From: JAGOEF01 sp964511665 | GTDB taxonomy: Bacteria; Bacteroidota; Bacteroidia; Bacteroidales; ML635J-15 | DNA length: 37,514 nucleotides | Assembly (NCBI GenBank): GCA_964511665.1 | Contig: CAZEHA010000037.1 | Coordinates: 1-37,514, forward strand | Reading direction: 5' to 3' | Program-made: the position numbers and the translations under genes | The notes under the pieces: model-generated | The model's database searches: none | The model's input: only the letters and a program-made list of their open reading frames with translations | Told to the model about the DNA's origin: nothing | Part shown: positions 25,900 to 35,197 of the stretch, piece by piece | Layout: the number at the start of each line of letters is the position of its first letter | Position numbering within the stretch: the first letter of the stretch is position 1

Positions 25900-27912
25900 T
25901 TAGTTTTCATCGATCATCGACAGAAAAGTGTTTTCGTCGATGATTTTCACCCCGAGTTTTTGCGCTTTTTCGAGTTTTGAGGGCCCCATGTTATCGCCGG
26001 CGAGCACATAATCGGTTTTTGCCGAGATGCTTCCTGAGTTTTTGCCTCCATGCGCCTCAATCATTTGTTTATATTGGTCGCGCGAGTGCCTGCTGAACAC
26101 ACCCGAAATCACAAAGCTTTTGCCCGACAGCGTGTTGGACAATTTTTCGCTTTTTTGTTCCTGCATTTGCAAGCCATAGGATTTCAATCGCTGAATAATT
26201 TCGATATGCAACGGATTGGAGAAATACTCGATAATGCTTTCGGCAATTTTTTCGCCTATTTCGTCGGTAGCTACCAGTTGCTCGCGGCTCGCTTGCATCA
26301 AAGCGTCGATATTGCCAAAAGCAGCAGCCAGTTTTTTTGCAACGGTTTCTCCCACATATCTGATGCTTAAACCGAACAAGAGCCTGTGAAAAGGCACTTC
26401 GAGCGATTTTTCGATGCTTTCGATAATATTGGCTGCCGATTTTTCGGCAAACCGTTCCAATGGCAGAATGTCATCTTTAGAAATGGTGTATAGGTCGGCT
26501 ACATTCTTAATGAGACCATGCCTAAAAAACAATTCCACGGTTTCTTCACCCATCGAGTCGATATCGAGGGCTTTGCGACTGATGAAATGAATTATTTTCC
26601 CGGTAATCTGCGGTGGGCAAGCATCGTCGTTGGGGCAATAGTGTTTGGCTTCGCCTTCGTTACGCACCAGTGGTGTATGGCATTCGGGGCACAGGTGAAT
26701 AAAACGTACAGGTTCGCTGGCATTACCCCGTTGGGCAACAGCCACAATTTTCGGAATTATCTCCCCTCCTTTTTCAACAATCACGGTATCGCCAATGCGA
26801 ATATCGAGTAAGGCCATTTGGTCGGCATTGTGCAGCGAGGCCCTTTTTACTACGGTTCCGGCCAGTAGCACAGGATGCAGATTGGCAACCGGAGTGATGG
26901 CCCCGGTGCGCCCCACCTGATAGTCGATACTCAGCAGTTCGGTGGTGGCTTCTTCGGCTTTGAACTTGTATGAGATAGCCCATCGGGGTGTTTTTGCAGT
27001 ATATCCCAGCTGTTGCTGATGGGCAAACGAATTCACCTTAATTACAATGCCATCGATATCGAAAGCTAGTCGGCTGCGTTGCTTATCCCAATAATCGATA
27101 AAGTCGAATATATCGGAAACGCTACTGCATTTCACAATATAATCGGGGATTTTGAAGCCCCATTCGCGTGCTTTTTTAAGTGCTGTAAAATGATCGGGAA
27201 ACGACAGATCCTCTCCCTGAATATAATACAAAAAGCAGTCGAGTTTGCGCGCAGCCACTTCGGCCGATTGTTGCAGTTTGATTGTGCCCGAGGCCGCATT
27301 GCGTGGGTTGGCAAAAGGCTGTTCGCCCATTGATTCGCGCTGCTTATTCAATGCGAAGAACACAGGACGCGACATAAAAATTTCGCCACGAATTTCAAAG
27401 TCCTCAGGATAATCGTTGCCCATGAGTTGAAGCGGAATACTTCTGATAGTTTTCACATTTTCGGTAATATCATCGCCATGCACACCGTCGCCCCGCGTAA
27501 CTGCATATTGCAATGCTCCGTTGAGATACCTAAGGCTTACCGAAACGCCATCGTACTTCAGTTCGCACACATACTCGGGCAACTCGGTAAGATTTTTCAG
27601 TACCCTTTGATGAAATGCTTCGAGTTCACCCCTGTTGTAGGTATTTCCGAGCGAAAGCATGGGGTAAGTGTGCCGTATTTGATGAAATTTGTTCGAAATA
27701 TCGCTGCCAACACGCTTCGACGGGCTATTAGGGTCGTAATATTCAGGGTAGCTTAGCTCCAACTGCATAAGCTCATTCATCAACATATCGTACTCGTAGT
27801 CGCTAATCTCGGGAGCCGATTTCACATAATACAAATAATTGTGCCGATTAAGCAATTTACGAAGCATTGCAATGCGTTCACCGGCTTGAACACTGTTTTG
27901 ATTATCACTCAT
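25900..27912 (-). CDS. ligA: NAD+-dependent DNA ligase LigA
   Basis: A 670-residue ligase that seals nicks during replication and repair. The Ia and adenylation domains carry the adenylated Lys119 in CELKYDGVS. An OB fold follows, then a Cys4 zinc finger (CPECHTPL...HYCPNDDACPPQ) near residues 405-435. The helix-hairpin-helix repeats lie at about 445-585, and the C-terminal BRCT domain (about 595-670) ends LGVKIIDENTFLSMI. All domains are present at normal length. It is divergent from the T9SS surface-protein gene, with 133 bases between them and no exact TAnnTTTG on the ligA side. Confidence 0.98.
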   Translation of the reverse strand: MSDNQNSVQAGERIAMLRKLLNRHNYLYYVKSAPEISDYEYDMLMNELMQLELSYPEYYDPNSPSKRVGSDISNKFHQIRHTYPMLSLGNTYNRGELEAFHQRVLKNLTELPEYVCELKYDGVSVSLRYLNGALQYAVTRGDGVHGDDITENVKTIRSIPLQLMGNDYPEDFEIRGEIFMSRPVFFALNKQRESMGEQPFANPRNAASGTIKLQQSAEVAARKLDCFLYYIQGEDLSFPDHFTALKKAREWGFKIPDYIVKCSSVSDIFDFIDYWDKQRSRLAFDIDGIVIKVNSFAHQQQLGYTAKTPRWAISYKFKAEEATTELLSIDYQVGRTGAITPVANLHPVLLAGTVVKRASLHNADQMALLDIRIGDTVIVEKGGEIIPKIVAVAQRGNASEPVRFIHLCPECHTPLVRNEGEAKHYCPNDDACPPQITGKIIHFISRKALDIDSMGEETVELFFRHGLIKNVADLYTISKDDILPLERFAEKSAANIIESIEKSLEVPFHRLLFGLSIRYVGETVAKKLAAAFGNIDALMQASREQLVATDEIGEKIAESIIEYFSNPLHIEIIQRLKSYGLQMQEQKSEKLSNTLSGKSFVISGVFSRHSRDQYKQMIEAHGGKNSGSISAKTDYVLAGDNMGPSKLEKAQKLGVKIIDENTFLSMIDEN

Positions 27913-28045
27913 AACAATTCACAAATACTGTTGAAAACATTGGGTGAAAATACTTAAATATTTCATAAAAATATCAAATCGATACGAGATATTCGTTATA
28001 TTTACCTGTTATAAAAACCGATGTCAACCTTAAACACTGAATATT

Positions 28046-31000
28046 ATGAAAACTGTATTAAAAAAAATCGCTCGGGCACTGACGCTACTTGTTGTCACCG
28101 GCTTGTTCCTAAGCTTTGCCAATCCAATGTTTTCGCAGGGCATATGGCCACAAGAGCAATCGTTTAGTATTTCGGAACCCGAAAATGTAAGCTTCTACGT
28201 TGAATACAACGGGCCTTCGGCTATTACAGGCATTAACTATTATTACTGGGATGAAGAATCAGAAGAAATGCAAACCCTGTATCTGAACCCTTTAACCGAC
28301 TATGAATTGAGCGACGATTACCTCATTATTACGCAATCGTTTATAGAGGGGCTCGATCCAAATCCGGGTCAATATATGATGTTTGATGCAGTTTTCGACG
28401 AAACTATTCTGGTACATTTCGGCATTCATGTAACCTACACTTTTTATCCGTATTTGTATCCCACCGAAAAAAGTTTCGACATTAGCAATATTGAACCGGT
28501 TTTTACGAGTGTAGCCCTTCTCGATCAATACCAAATTGTTTCGCTTAGCTATCAGGGCAATCAGTTGCAGCCAAGTCAGTATTCGATTATAGGCAACCGG
28601 CTCTTTATTCATGCCTCATACCTTGCAGGTATTTTAACAGCATCGGGGCAATCGGCCGAATTTCTGGTTAATTTCGAGGGTGAAATCACTCGCACATTCA
28701 CTGTGAATGCCATACAGACGGGAGTTGTAAAAGCACAGATTAACCCAAACAGTTTCGACATCGACATGAACAATGCTCCCGAGTATTTTGATGCAATAAT
28801 TACCTGGAATGATGCCGGTAGTGTTGAAAACATGACGGTTGGCTATATAGAAGACGGTTATCCCGAAGAGTTCGATTATCCGGCCTATGAAATTACGCCA
28901 ATCAATGCCCAAACATCGCAACTGCGAATATATTTTGGTGGAGAAAAAAGTTCACAGGCCAAAGCTATCGATAATTTTTATGCAACGGTTACAGTGAATT
29001 TTGATGCGGGTGGGCCAGCCTATATTTTTCTGAACATGTGGGAAGAATACTATTATGTAAATGCCGATTATTTTCCATGGAATGGTGGATGGGTGCAAGG
29101 AAGTGGGGAATACGGGCCGGGCGAAGAAGTTTCGCTACTGGCAGTTGCCAACGAAGGTTACGATTTTGTGAAATGGATTGTTGGCGACGATGTTGAAATC
29201 ACCGATAATCCTTATGAGTTTATCATGGGCTCGGAAGATGTGTATGTTACCGCTGTTTTTCTGGGCGAGTTTCCCGAAGTATTATACTCGAGCCCAACAA
29301 ATGGCGATACTTGGGTTGACATTAATACCAGTTTATATCTGTATTTCGACCGCAATATAATGGAAGGAAGCAGTAACAACGGATTTGGAGATATTAGTCT
29401 CATTGATAATTTTGGCAATCCATGGGGCATTGCCAGTATTACTATAGAAGATGGCAATACACTGGTTATTGAGCCAAATCTACCGTTGAATACTATGGAG
29501 ACCTACAATTTGAATGTACCTCCATGGGCTGTTGAAGATGCTTCAAATCCCGGATTATCAATGAACAATCCGTTTATGATGAGTTTCACCACCGGAATGG
29601 GATATTTCGACTTTGCATATATTTTTCCCTATTATCTTACATACAGTATTCTCGAACCGAACGACATGGCTTTCAACATTTATTGGGGAGATGAAACAAG
29701 TATAGAAAAGGTATTTTACTTTTATGAAGATGAAGAATACTTCGAAATGCAGTTGAATGAAAGTACCGATTACGTGATTAGCGGCGATTTGCTGATAATA
29801 ACTCAGGAATTCATTGAATCGATGAATCCGAATCCGGGCGATTATCTTAGTTTCTATACGGAGTTTGGTGGTGAATACACATCATACTTCGGTATCGAAA
29901 TTATATACTCGGACTTTCCATTCATTACCCCCGAAACACAGGAGTTCGATTTAAGCAATCAGGAAGATGTATTCACTTACATTGTTTACAACTCGGCAAC
30001 AAGTATAAGCCAGGTAAGCGGCAATGGGGTACTTCTCGAAGAAGACGTGCAATTTCGCATACAAGATTCGTGGTTATTCATTGAATCATCGTATTTAAGC
30101 ACCGTGTTGCAGGCCGTAAACGATGAAGTTGAAATAGTTGTTGTTTTCGACGACGACAATCAGGCTACACTCACTATAACTGCAATAGAAACAGGATCTG
30201 CAAACCCTGAAATCGATCCGCAATCGGCCAGCTACTACGAGGACGAAATACCGCAATACCTTGATATCACAATTACGTGGAATGATGCGAGTTCGGTCGA
30301 AAACCTTTTCATTTGGTTCATCGATGGTAGTGTAGTTGATGTTTTTGAATATCCTTATTATGAAGTAATACCTATCGACGGACTCACTTCGTTGCTGCGT
30401 ATCGACTTATATGCCGGAGGTGCAAAGAGTTTAAATAATGAAAAAGACCTGTATGTTGACAATGTAATTATCGAAATTGAGTTCAACACAGGCGTATCGA
30501 AATTGTTTTATCTTACAGTGCTTGTTGAGTTTTATCAGGTATATATTGAAGTAGTTCCCGAAAACACAGGTTATGTATGGGGTAACTGGGATTATTCGGT
30601 TGGCGAAGAAGTAACCGTAGGTGCTGACCCGTTTCTTGATTACACATTCCAGAGCTGGCGTCAAGATGGTGTTGTGGTAAGCACCAATACTGAATATAGT
30701 TTTGTAATGCCTGCCAACCACGTGTATCTTACCGCACATTTTGTTTCCTCGGGAACACAAATGTATCAACTTAGCCTTAGTTCCAATCCCGTTTCGGGTG
30801 GCGAGGCACAAGGGGCAGGCATGTTTGCAGCAGGCGAGACTACAAGCATTGCTGCCGTTCCTGCTGAAGGATTTGCTTTTGTAAACTGGACAGATGGAGG
30901 CGGCAATGTGTTTGCCACTGATGCCGAGTATAGCTTTACTATGCCTGAAAATAATTTGAGTTTAACGGCCAATTTTATCGACAATTCTTCGGTTACCACC

Positions 31001-31234
31001 CAATCGATGGCACGAGTAAAAGTGTTCCCGAATCCTTTCGATGATGTTATTCATATTGAAGAATTTGAATCGGCAAGTAGGCTGACTATCACCGATATCA
31101 CAGGGAAAAGGATTTTTAAAACCGAAAATATTTTAGGACAAATACAAACCGGTCATTTGCCCACAGGATTCTATTTGCTGATTTTTGAGGACAATAACGG
31201 CAATATGTTGGTGAGAAAGATGGTAAAACAATAA
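28046..31234 (+). CDS. Large T9SS-secreted surface protein with duplicated X2-like/InlB-repeat modules
   Basis: A 1062-residue exported protein, apparently without cysteine. A signal peptide covers residues 1-30. Module A (about 35-406) has two X2-like beta domains, a third beta domain and an InlB-type B-repeat. A Big_5-like Ig domain (about 410-515, SSPTNGDTWVDINTSLYLYFD quoted in part as SPTNGDTWVDINTSLYLYF) follows. Module B (about 525-898) repeats the layout of A. A third InlB-like repeat (906-978, FVNWTDGGGNVF) and a type A T9SS C-terminal sorting domain (988-1062, VKVFPNPFDD then LPTGFYLLIF) close the protein. X2 domains are known from carbohydrate-active and S-layer proteins, so binding or structural roles outside the cell are likely. 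No enzyme domain is visible. Confidence 0.88.
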   Translation: MKTVLKKIARALTLLVVTGLFLSFANPMFSQGIWPQEQSFSISEPENVSFYVEYNGPSAITGINYYYWDEESEEMQTLYLNPLTDYELSDDYLIITQSFIEGLDPNPGQYMMFDAVFDETILVHFGIHVTYTFYPYLYPTEKSFDISNIEPVFTSVALLDQYQIVSLSYQGNQLQPSQYSIIGNRLFIHASYLAGILTASGQSAEFLVNFEGEITRTFTVNAIQTGVVKAQINPNSFDIDMNNAPEYFDAIITWNDAGSVENMTVGYIEDGYPEEFDYPAYEITPINAQTSQLRIYFGGEKSSQAKAIDNFYATVTVNFDAGGPAYIFLNMWEEYYYVNADYFPWNGGWVQGSGEYGPGEEVSLLAVANEGYDFVKWIVGDDVEITDNPYEFIMGSEDVYVTAVFLGEFPEVLYSSPTNGDTWVDINTSLYLYFDRNIMEGSSNNGFGDISLIDNFGNPWGIASITIEDGNTLVIEPNLPLNTMETYNLNVPPWAVEDASNPGLSMNNPFMMSFTTGMGYFDFAYIFPYYLTYSILEPNDMAFNIYWGDETSIEKVFYFYEDEEYFEMQLNESTDYVISGDLLIITQEFIESMNPNPGDYLSFYTEFGGEYTSYFGIEIIYSDFPFITPETQEFDLSNQEDVFTYIVYNSATSISQVSGNGVLLEEDVQFRIQDSWLFIESSYLSTVLQAVNDEVEIVVVFDDDNQATLTITAIETGSANPEIDPQSASYYEDEIPQYLDITITWNDASSVENLFIWFIDGSVVDVFEYPYYEVIPIDGLTSLLRIDLYAGGAKSLNNEKDLYVDNVIIEIEFNTGVSKLFYLTVLVEFYQVYIEVVPENTGYVWGNWDYSVGEEVTVGADPFLDYTFQSWRQDGVVVSTNTEYSFVMPANHVYLTAHFVSSGTQMYQLSLSSNPVSGGEAQGAGMFAAGETTSIAAVPAEGFAFVNWTDGGGNVFATDAEYSFTMPENNLSLTANFIDNSSVTTQSMARVKVFPNPFDDVIHIEEFESASRLTITDITGKRIFKTENILGQIQTGHLPTGFYLLIFEDNNGNMLVRKMVKQ

Positions 31235-31243
31235 GCGTTACAC

Positions 31244-31497
31244 TACGGACACCGAGTGTTCGACGATAGGAGAACGTACCGAGGTGACCGTGGAATGATA
31301 ATGTTTCAGAGATGAGTTTTCGTAGTATGTTATGCAGCCAGCGTGGTACTTCGAGTGCCTCAGCAACCAAAGCTGGCTGCATTTTAAAGACCGGGGAATT
31401 ACAATATTTCAGAAATGCGGTTCACTACGGGCTTCTCGATACACTCAGCGGAGCTGAGCACACCTCGATTTCACTCGGTGCACCGCTCGAAGTCCGA
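31244..31497. repeat. Intergenic structured repeat, copy 1
   Basis: First copy of a repeat that occurs again at 31502-31787. The core 31257-31443 differs from copy 2 at only 2 of 187 positions. It holds an 11-bp inverted repeat (31332-31342 with 31372-31382, ATGCAGCCAGC/GCTGGCTGCAT) and a 6-bp hairpin CTCAGC-GGA-GCTGAG (31444-31458). Relative to copy 2 it lacks 24 bases near its left end, so its terminal inverted repeats are short. Confidence 0.85.
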
Positions 31498-31501
31498 TAG
31501 C

Positions 31502-31787
31502 CTCCGGACACCGAGCGATGTATCGAGCATGTCGAGATATGTTCGACGATAGGAGAACGTACCGAGGTGACCGTGGAATGATAGTGTTTCTGAGATGAGT
31601 TTTCGTAGTATGTTATGCAGCCAGCGTGGTACTTCGAGTGCCTCAGCAACCAAAGCTGGCTGCATTTTAAAGACCGGGGAATTACAATATTTCAGAAATG
31701 CGGTTCACTACGGGCTTCTCGATACAATTCGCTCTAAGGAGCGAATCACACCTCGGTTTCACTCGGTGCATCGCTCGATATCCGGAG
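31502..31787. repeat. Intergenic structured repeat, copy 2, with terminal inverted repeats
   Basis: Second copy, bounded by 25-base imperfect terminal inverted repeats (31503-31527 and 31762-31786, 21 of 25 paired), beginning and ending TCCGGA. Inside are the same 11-bp inverted repeat (31615-31625 with 31655-31665) and a different 8-bp hairpin, ATTCGCTC-TAAG-GAGCGAAT (31727-31746), in the place of the copy 1 hairpin. It ends 8 bases from the stop of the AlbA-like gene. It has no transposase and resembles a MITE or REP/REPIN-type element. Confidence 0.8.
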
Positions 31788-31794
31788 GGAACTA

Positions 31795-32745
31795 TTATTC
31801 GGAGAAAAGGCTGTTTTGCCGGAGTGGTTTTTTACCGACAAAATCGTTTTTTTGCAAAATGCGGCCGTTGTAGGTAAGCGTATCCGAAAGTTTCAAACTG
31901 CGTGTTTGCACACCGCTTGAGTAGTAAATGCGTATGGTGAGCATTTCGCGGCTGAACACATCAAAATTTTCGGTATCGACCAGTATTTTAATTTCGAGAG
32001 GTTGTGCCACTTCATCCTGATAGAGGGCATGATTACCTGCCACACTAAAAACCGAGTAAATTCCCTCGTGCCTCACCAGTTTGGCCTGAAGCGGATAGAA
32101 TTCGATATCGTGCAGCACAGTAGGCAGCAGTACTTCTATTTTATAATCTTTTTCAATCGCTCCTCCCCTGTTCTGAATGAGTAGTTTCGGATAAAAACTA
32201 ATGGTTTTTACTGAGCCGTCGGCCAGCACAGGTAATCCGTTGGTGTTGTATATACCCACAAAGTCGAGCTCGGGCGATGCCGATGCTTTGTACAACATTC
32301 GCAGTTCGGCCTCAGTCAACATTTCGCAACGTCGGCGGTAGTATTTATAAAAGCGACTGTCGGCAAACATGTGGGGTTGGTTATTGGCAACAGCAATATC
32401 GAATCGCAGCACTATATTCCCATCAAGTAGCTGTATGCAGTTGCATTCGAAACCCTTAAACGGCGGACTTACAAATGACTGTATTTCGTGAATAAACCAA
32501 TTCAGGTCGGCAATAGGCTTTAGTGGTTGCAAAGCCTTGGCCCGCCCCCTTGCAACAGCTACACCGCAAAACACCACCGCCTCTCCGCCATTGGCAATAG
32601 CCGACAGAAAACGCGCCAGATTACGGGGTGCCTGCGTATCGCGCAACAACACCGAAGCATCGAGAAAGTAGAGGCGTCCGGCTTCTACAGGCCTTGCCTC
32701 AATCATTTGCATCAATTCTTGGTATGTGCGCGGATATTCATTCAT
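31795..32745 (-). CDS. AlbA_2/Schlafen-like putative nucleic-acid-binding protein
   Basis: A 316-residue cytosolic protein. The N-terminal ~180 residues resemble a divergent AlbA_2 (Schlafen-type) domain. RNLARFLSAIANGGEAVVFCGV (quoted in part as FLSAIANGGEAVVFCGV) matches the isAfANs-GG-lvfGV core. An SPPF-x7-IQLLDGNIVLRFDI strand pair follows, then a KYYRRRCEMLTEAELRMLY segment like the k-Y-x-R-x-g-x-s motif before the helix. The C-terminal ~130 residues are beta-rich and unassigned. AlbA_2 proteins bind nucleic acids; some Schlafen relatives act as RNases or defence factors. It follows the phosphoesterase by 43 bases and abuts the repeat pair. Confidence 0.55.
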   Translation of the reverse strand: MNEYPRTYQELMQMIEARPVEAGRLYFLDASVLLRDTQAPRNLARFLSAIANGGEAVVFCGVAVARGRAKALQPLKPIADLNWFIHEIQSFVSPPFKGFECNCIQLLDGNIVLRFDIAVANNQPHMFADSRFYKYYRRRCEMLTEAELRMLYKASASPELDFVGIYNTNGLPVLADGSVKTISFYPKLLIQNRGGAIEKDYKIEVLLPTVLHDIEFYPLQAKLVRHEGIYSVFSVAGNHALYQDEVAQPLEIKILVDTENFDVFSREMLTIRIYYSSGVQTRSLKLSDTLTYNGRILQKNDFVGKKPLRQNSLFSE

Positions 32746-32788
32746 AAGGTTGGTAAAAATAGTGAATTATTGTAAGCTTGCAACAGGC

Positions 32789-34609
32789 TTAATCGGTTTT
32801 TCGGTTTGCCGAATTGCCAACAGGTATCAGGCACGAGCGAGGTTCGGCGTACTCGTATGGTATGTCGGGGATCATATCGCTGTCGCAATCGTCGAAACTC
32901 TCGAAGAACTCTATCAGGGCAAACCATTCTTTGCCTTCTTGTATGCCTTCGGTTTCTTTATCGAAGTCGATTATTGCATTTTTCATGTCGACAATTCGGT
33001 CGCCATTGGCATGTTTGGGGAACACACTTACCAATCCGAATGTCATTTTTTTGATAATACCCACAAACTCGAGCATATACGAATTGGCAACCAGGCCATA
33101 GAGTTGTGTGTTGTATTTACTGCAATCTACTTCGGTTCCATTAATTTCGATGCGTTGGATTTTCCGCAGCATGCCCTTTTCGGGGTTGTAATAGATTTTT
33201 ACGCCGGAGAAATAACAGTAGTTGGCAGTGCTGCTCGACGGGGCAATAAGCAATACCTCGAGCACATTTTTTAATTCTTTGCCGGTAACATATACCTTTG
33301 CCAAGGGATATCCGGGAATACCGTTGTTGCCTTCGCCCAGCGACACGATGTTAAAAATATCGGATACAGTTTGAAAACCACGTTTTCCCTGCTTTATTTT
33401 GTCGCGAATCATTCCGGCAGCTATCATGGCAACATCGGTGCCTTCGGGTTCATATTTGTTCACATAGTAATAAATGGCATCGGCAATCAGTGGCCCCAGA
33501 TTACTGCCTTCGGGGTCGCCAACTTCGTCGCACACCAGGTCGAAATCGGTTTTTACAATCTTACGATTGAAGTCGAAACCTAAAGGATGTAACAGGTTTT
33601 TGTTGATGGCGTCTTTTTGTTTTTCTATTTCGCGTTGTATTTGGTTGTCGCCGAATATTTCGTCGTTCACCTGAATGATTCTGTATTTAGAGTTCACAAT
33701 ACGTCCGTCGGTAACCGACAATTCGAGTTTACCTATGTTGGTTCCGTAGGCACCTGCCTGCACTATCATGATATCGTTTATCCACATGGGCTGAATAAGC
33801 AGGGTGTGCGAATGGCCGCTTATTATCAGGTCGATATAAGGGCAATTTTCGGCCAGTTTCACTTCTTCGCCGGCGAGTTTGTTCACTTTGGTGTAGGTAA
33901 GGCCGCTATGCGAAAGGCAAATAACCAGATCGACCTTTTCAACTGCTTTCAGATGTTTTGATGTGCGTTTGGCCGTTTTCACCGGATCAAGGAACACTAC
34001 GGGTTTCAGTTTTGGGGCTACATCATAGGCATCGTAGCCTAAAATTCCAAAAATACCAATGCGCATACCTGCTCGTGTAACGATATGGTAGGGTGCAATA
34101 GTGCCATTGTCGTAGAGTTTTTTTAAATCGGCCGATTCCTGCTGGCGATCGTCGAACGAAAGATTGGCACAGGTAAGCAGAGGTATTTCGCCCCGTAAGC
34201 GTGCATTGTTGATGATGCGTGCCAGTGTGCCAGGACCATAGTCGAACTCGTGATTACCTATGGCCAGCACATCGTAGCCCATGCGCTTCATCAGCCTCAG
34301 CTGAAAGCCCGACTCTGCTTCGTCGGTATGAAAGAAACTTCCCATAAGGAAATCGCCGGCATCGAGCACCAGCAATTCGTCGCCTTTTATACTTTTCTCG
34401 GTGGCAATAAGGCTGGCAATACGCGAAAAACCGCCCAAGGTAAAATCGTCGTTCACGCTTAAGGGAGAATATTCGTTTTCGGGAGCAAAACCACACAGAC
34501 GGCTATGCAAGTCGTTGGAGTGCAAAATGGTAATGTTTCCGGTGTGGGGCTGTGCCATTCCTATAAAGGCAAGCAAAACCAGACACTGCATCGCTAAGAC
34601 TTTTTTCAT
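32789..34609 (-). CDS. Exported bifunctional metallophosphatase/5'-nucleotidase (UshA/CpdB-like)
   Basis: A 606-residue periplasmic enzyme of the 5'-nucleotidase family. The signal peptide is MKKVLAMQCLVLLAFIGMAQ. The N-terminal calcineurin-like domain carries the metal motifs in order: HSNDLHSRL, LDAGDFLMGS, IGNHEFDYG and ISGHSHTLL. The C-terminal nucleotidase domain (about 330-570) includes the substrate-binding region; the last ~40 residues are acidic (FESFDDCDSDMIPD). It probably hydrolyses nucleotides outside the inner membrane. I start at ATG 34609; the frame is open to 34690, but the signal peptide begins here. Confidence 0.88.
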   Translation of the reverse strand: MKKVLAMQCLVLLAFIGMAQPHTGNITILHSNDLHSRLCGFAPENEYSPLSVNDDFTLGGFSRIASLIATEKSIKGDELLVLDAGDFLMGSFFHTDEAESGFQLRLMKRMGYDVLAIGNHEFDYGPGTLARIINNARLRGEIPLLTCANLSFDDRQQESADLKKLYDNGTIAPYHIVTRAGMRIGIFGILGYDAYDVAPKLKPVVFLDPVKTAKRTSKHLKAVEKVDLVICLSHSGLTYTKVNKLAGEEVKLAENCPYIDLIISGHSHTLLIQPMWINDIMIVQAGAYGTNIGKLELSVTDGRIVNSKYRIIQVNDEIFGDNQIQREIEKQKDAINKNLLHPLGFDFNRKIVKTDFDLVCDEVGDPEGSNLGPLIADAIYYYVNKYEPEGTDVAMIAAGMIRDKIKQGKRGFQTVSDIFNIVSLGEGNNGIPGYPLAKVYVTGKELKNVLEVLLIAPSSSTANYCYFSGVKIYYNPEKGMLRKIQRIEINGTEVDCSKYNTQLYGLVANSYMLEFVGIIKKMTFGLVSVFPKHANGDRIVDMKNAIIDFDKETEGIQEGKEWFALIEFFESFDDCDSDMIPDIPYEYAEPRSCLIPVGNSANRKTD

Positions 34610-34628
34610 GACAATTAGTTTTATGCTA

Positions 34629-34659
34629 CGAATGTAATTAATAAAACAATGAGAAACAA
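34629..34659 (-). promoter_or_regulatory. Possible promoter of the 5'-nucleotidase gene
   Basis: On the minus strand a TTG (34659-34657) is followed after 20 bases by TACATTCG (34636-34629), one base off TAnnTTTG. If active, the nucleotidase can be expressed without the upstream antiterminator gene. Confidence 0.3.
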
Positions 34660-34693
34660 GACTTGTAGTATTTTCGCAGCAGTACAGCACAAG

Positions 34694-35197
34694 TTATGGT
34701 GAAATACTGCTTAGCATATTACGGGGAACTTTCAGTTTGAGCCAGATTCCGGGCAAACCCACATGCACATACACGGCGGCATTGTGCCCAAGCTTGTACA
34801 CTTCGCCTGAATATCCTGCAAAGGGACCCGAAACAATATTAACCTTTTGGCCGGTGCATAACGGTTTGGCAGTAATTTCAACAGACCGGTTCTGGCTTGC
34901 TATTTTCAGAATGTTTATTTCGGAGTCGGTAAGATACATATATTTTTTCGCGAAACACAATGGAGCCAGCACTCCCCTGAAATAGCGATATCTTTCGAGC
35001 TCGGCACAACTACAATACACAAATATATATCCGGTAATAAGAGGCCGTGTTACAAGGCTCGATTTTTTATTGCACACGCGTGTTTTTTCGATAAGCGGCA
35101 AATACACTTCAGCACCTGTTTCGGCAATAGCATTATGAACCCTGAATTCGGTCAGGGGTTTTAGTCGAAGTACATACCATTGCTTTTCGATATTCAT
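34694..35197 (-). CDS. UpxY-like transcription antiterminator (NusG paralogue)
   Basis: A 167-residue NusG-family protein. The NGN domain opens with KQWYVLRLKPLTEFRVHNAI and EVYLPLIE, and has PLITGYIFVYCS. The KOW domain (about 115-165) reads GQKVNIVSGPFAGYSGEV. UpxY proteins act on the long untranslated leaders of the operons they head, typically for surface polysaccharides in Bacteroides. Here the genes downstream are a nucleotidase and an AlbA-like protein, not polysaccharide genes. I start at ATG 35197, where the NGN homology begins; the frame is open to 35272. It is divergent from a tyrosine recombinase. Confidence 0.82.
   Translation of the reverse strand: MNIEKQWYVLRLKPLTEFRVHNAIAETGAEVYLPLIEKTRVCNKKSSLVTRPLITGYIFVYCSCAELERYRYFRGVLAPLCFAKKYMYLTDSEINILKIASQNRSVEITAKPLCTGQKVNIVSGPFAGYSGEVYKLGHNAAVYVHVGLPGIWLKLKVPRNMLSSISP

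Noticed and set aside
31244..31787. Direct repeats as a CRISPR array
   Set aside because: Only two long copies without short regular spacers, and no cas genes.
31312..31873. Short ORFs of about 60-90 codons inside the repeat pair, with near-identical translations
   Set aside because: They arise from the near-identical 187-bp core in both strands; the sequence is better explained by structured repeat DNA, and the ORFs lack promoters or family motifs.
32726..33274. 182-codon open frame antisense to the 5'-nucleotidase gene
   Set aside because: Shadow of the real coding strand, where metal-binding motifs and a signal peptide are clear.
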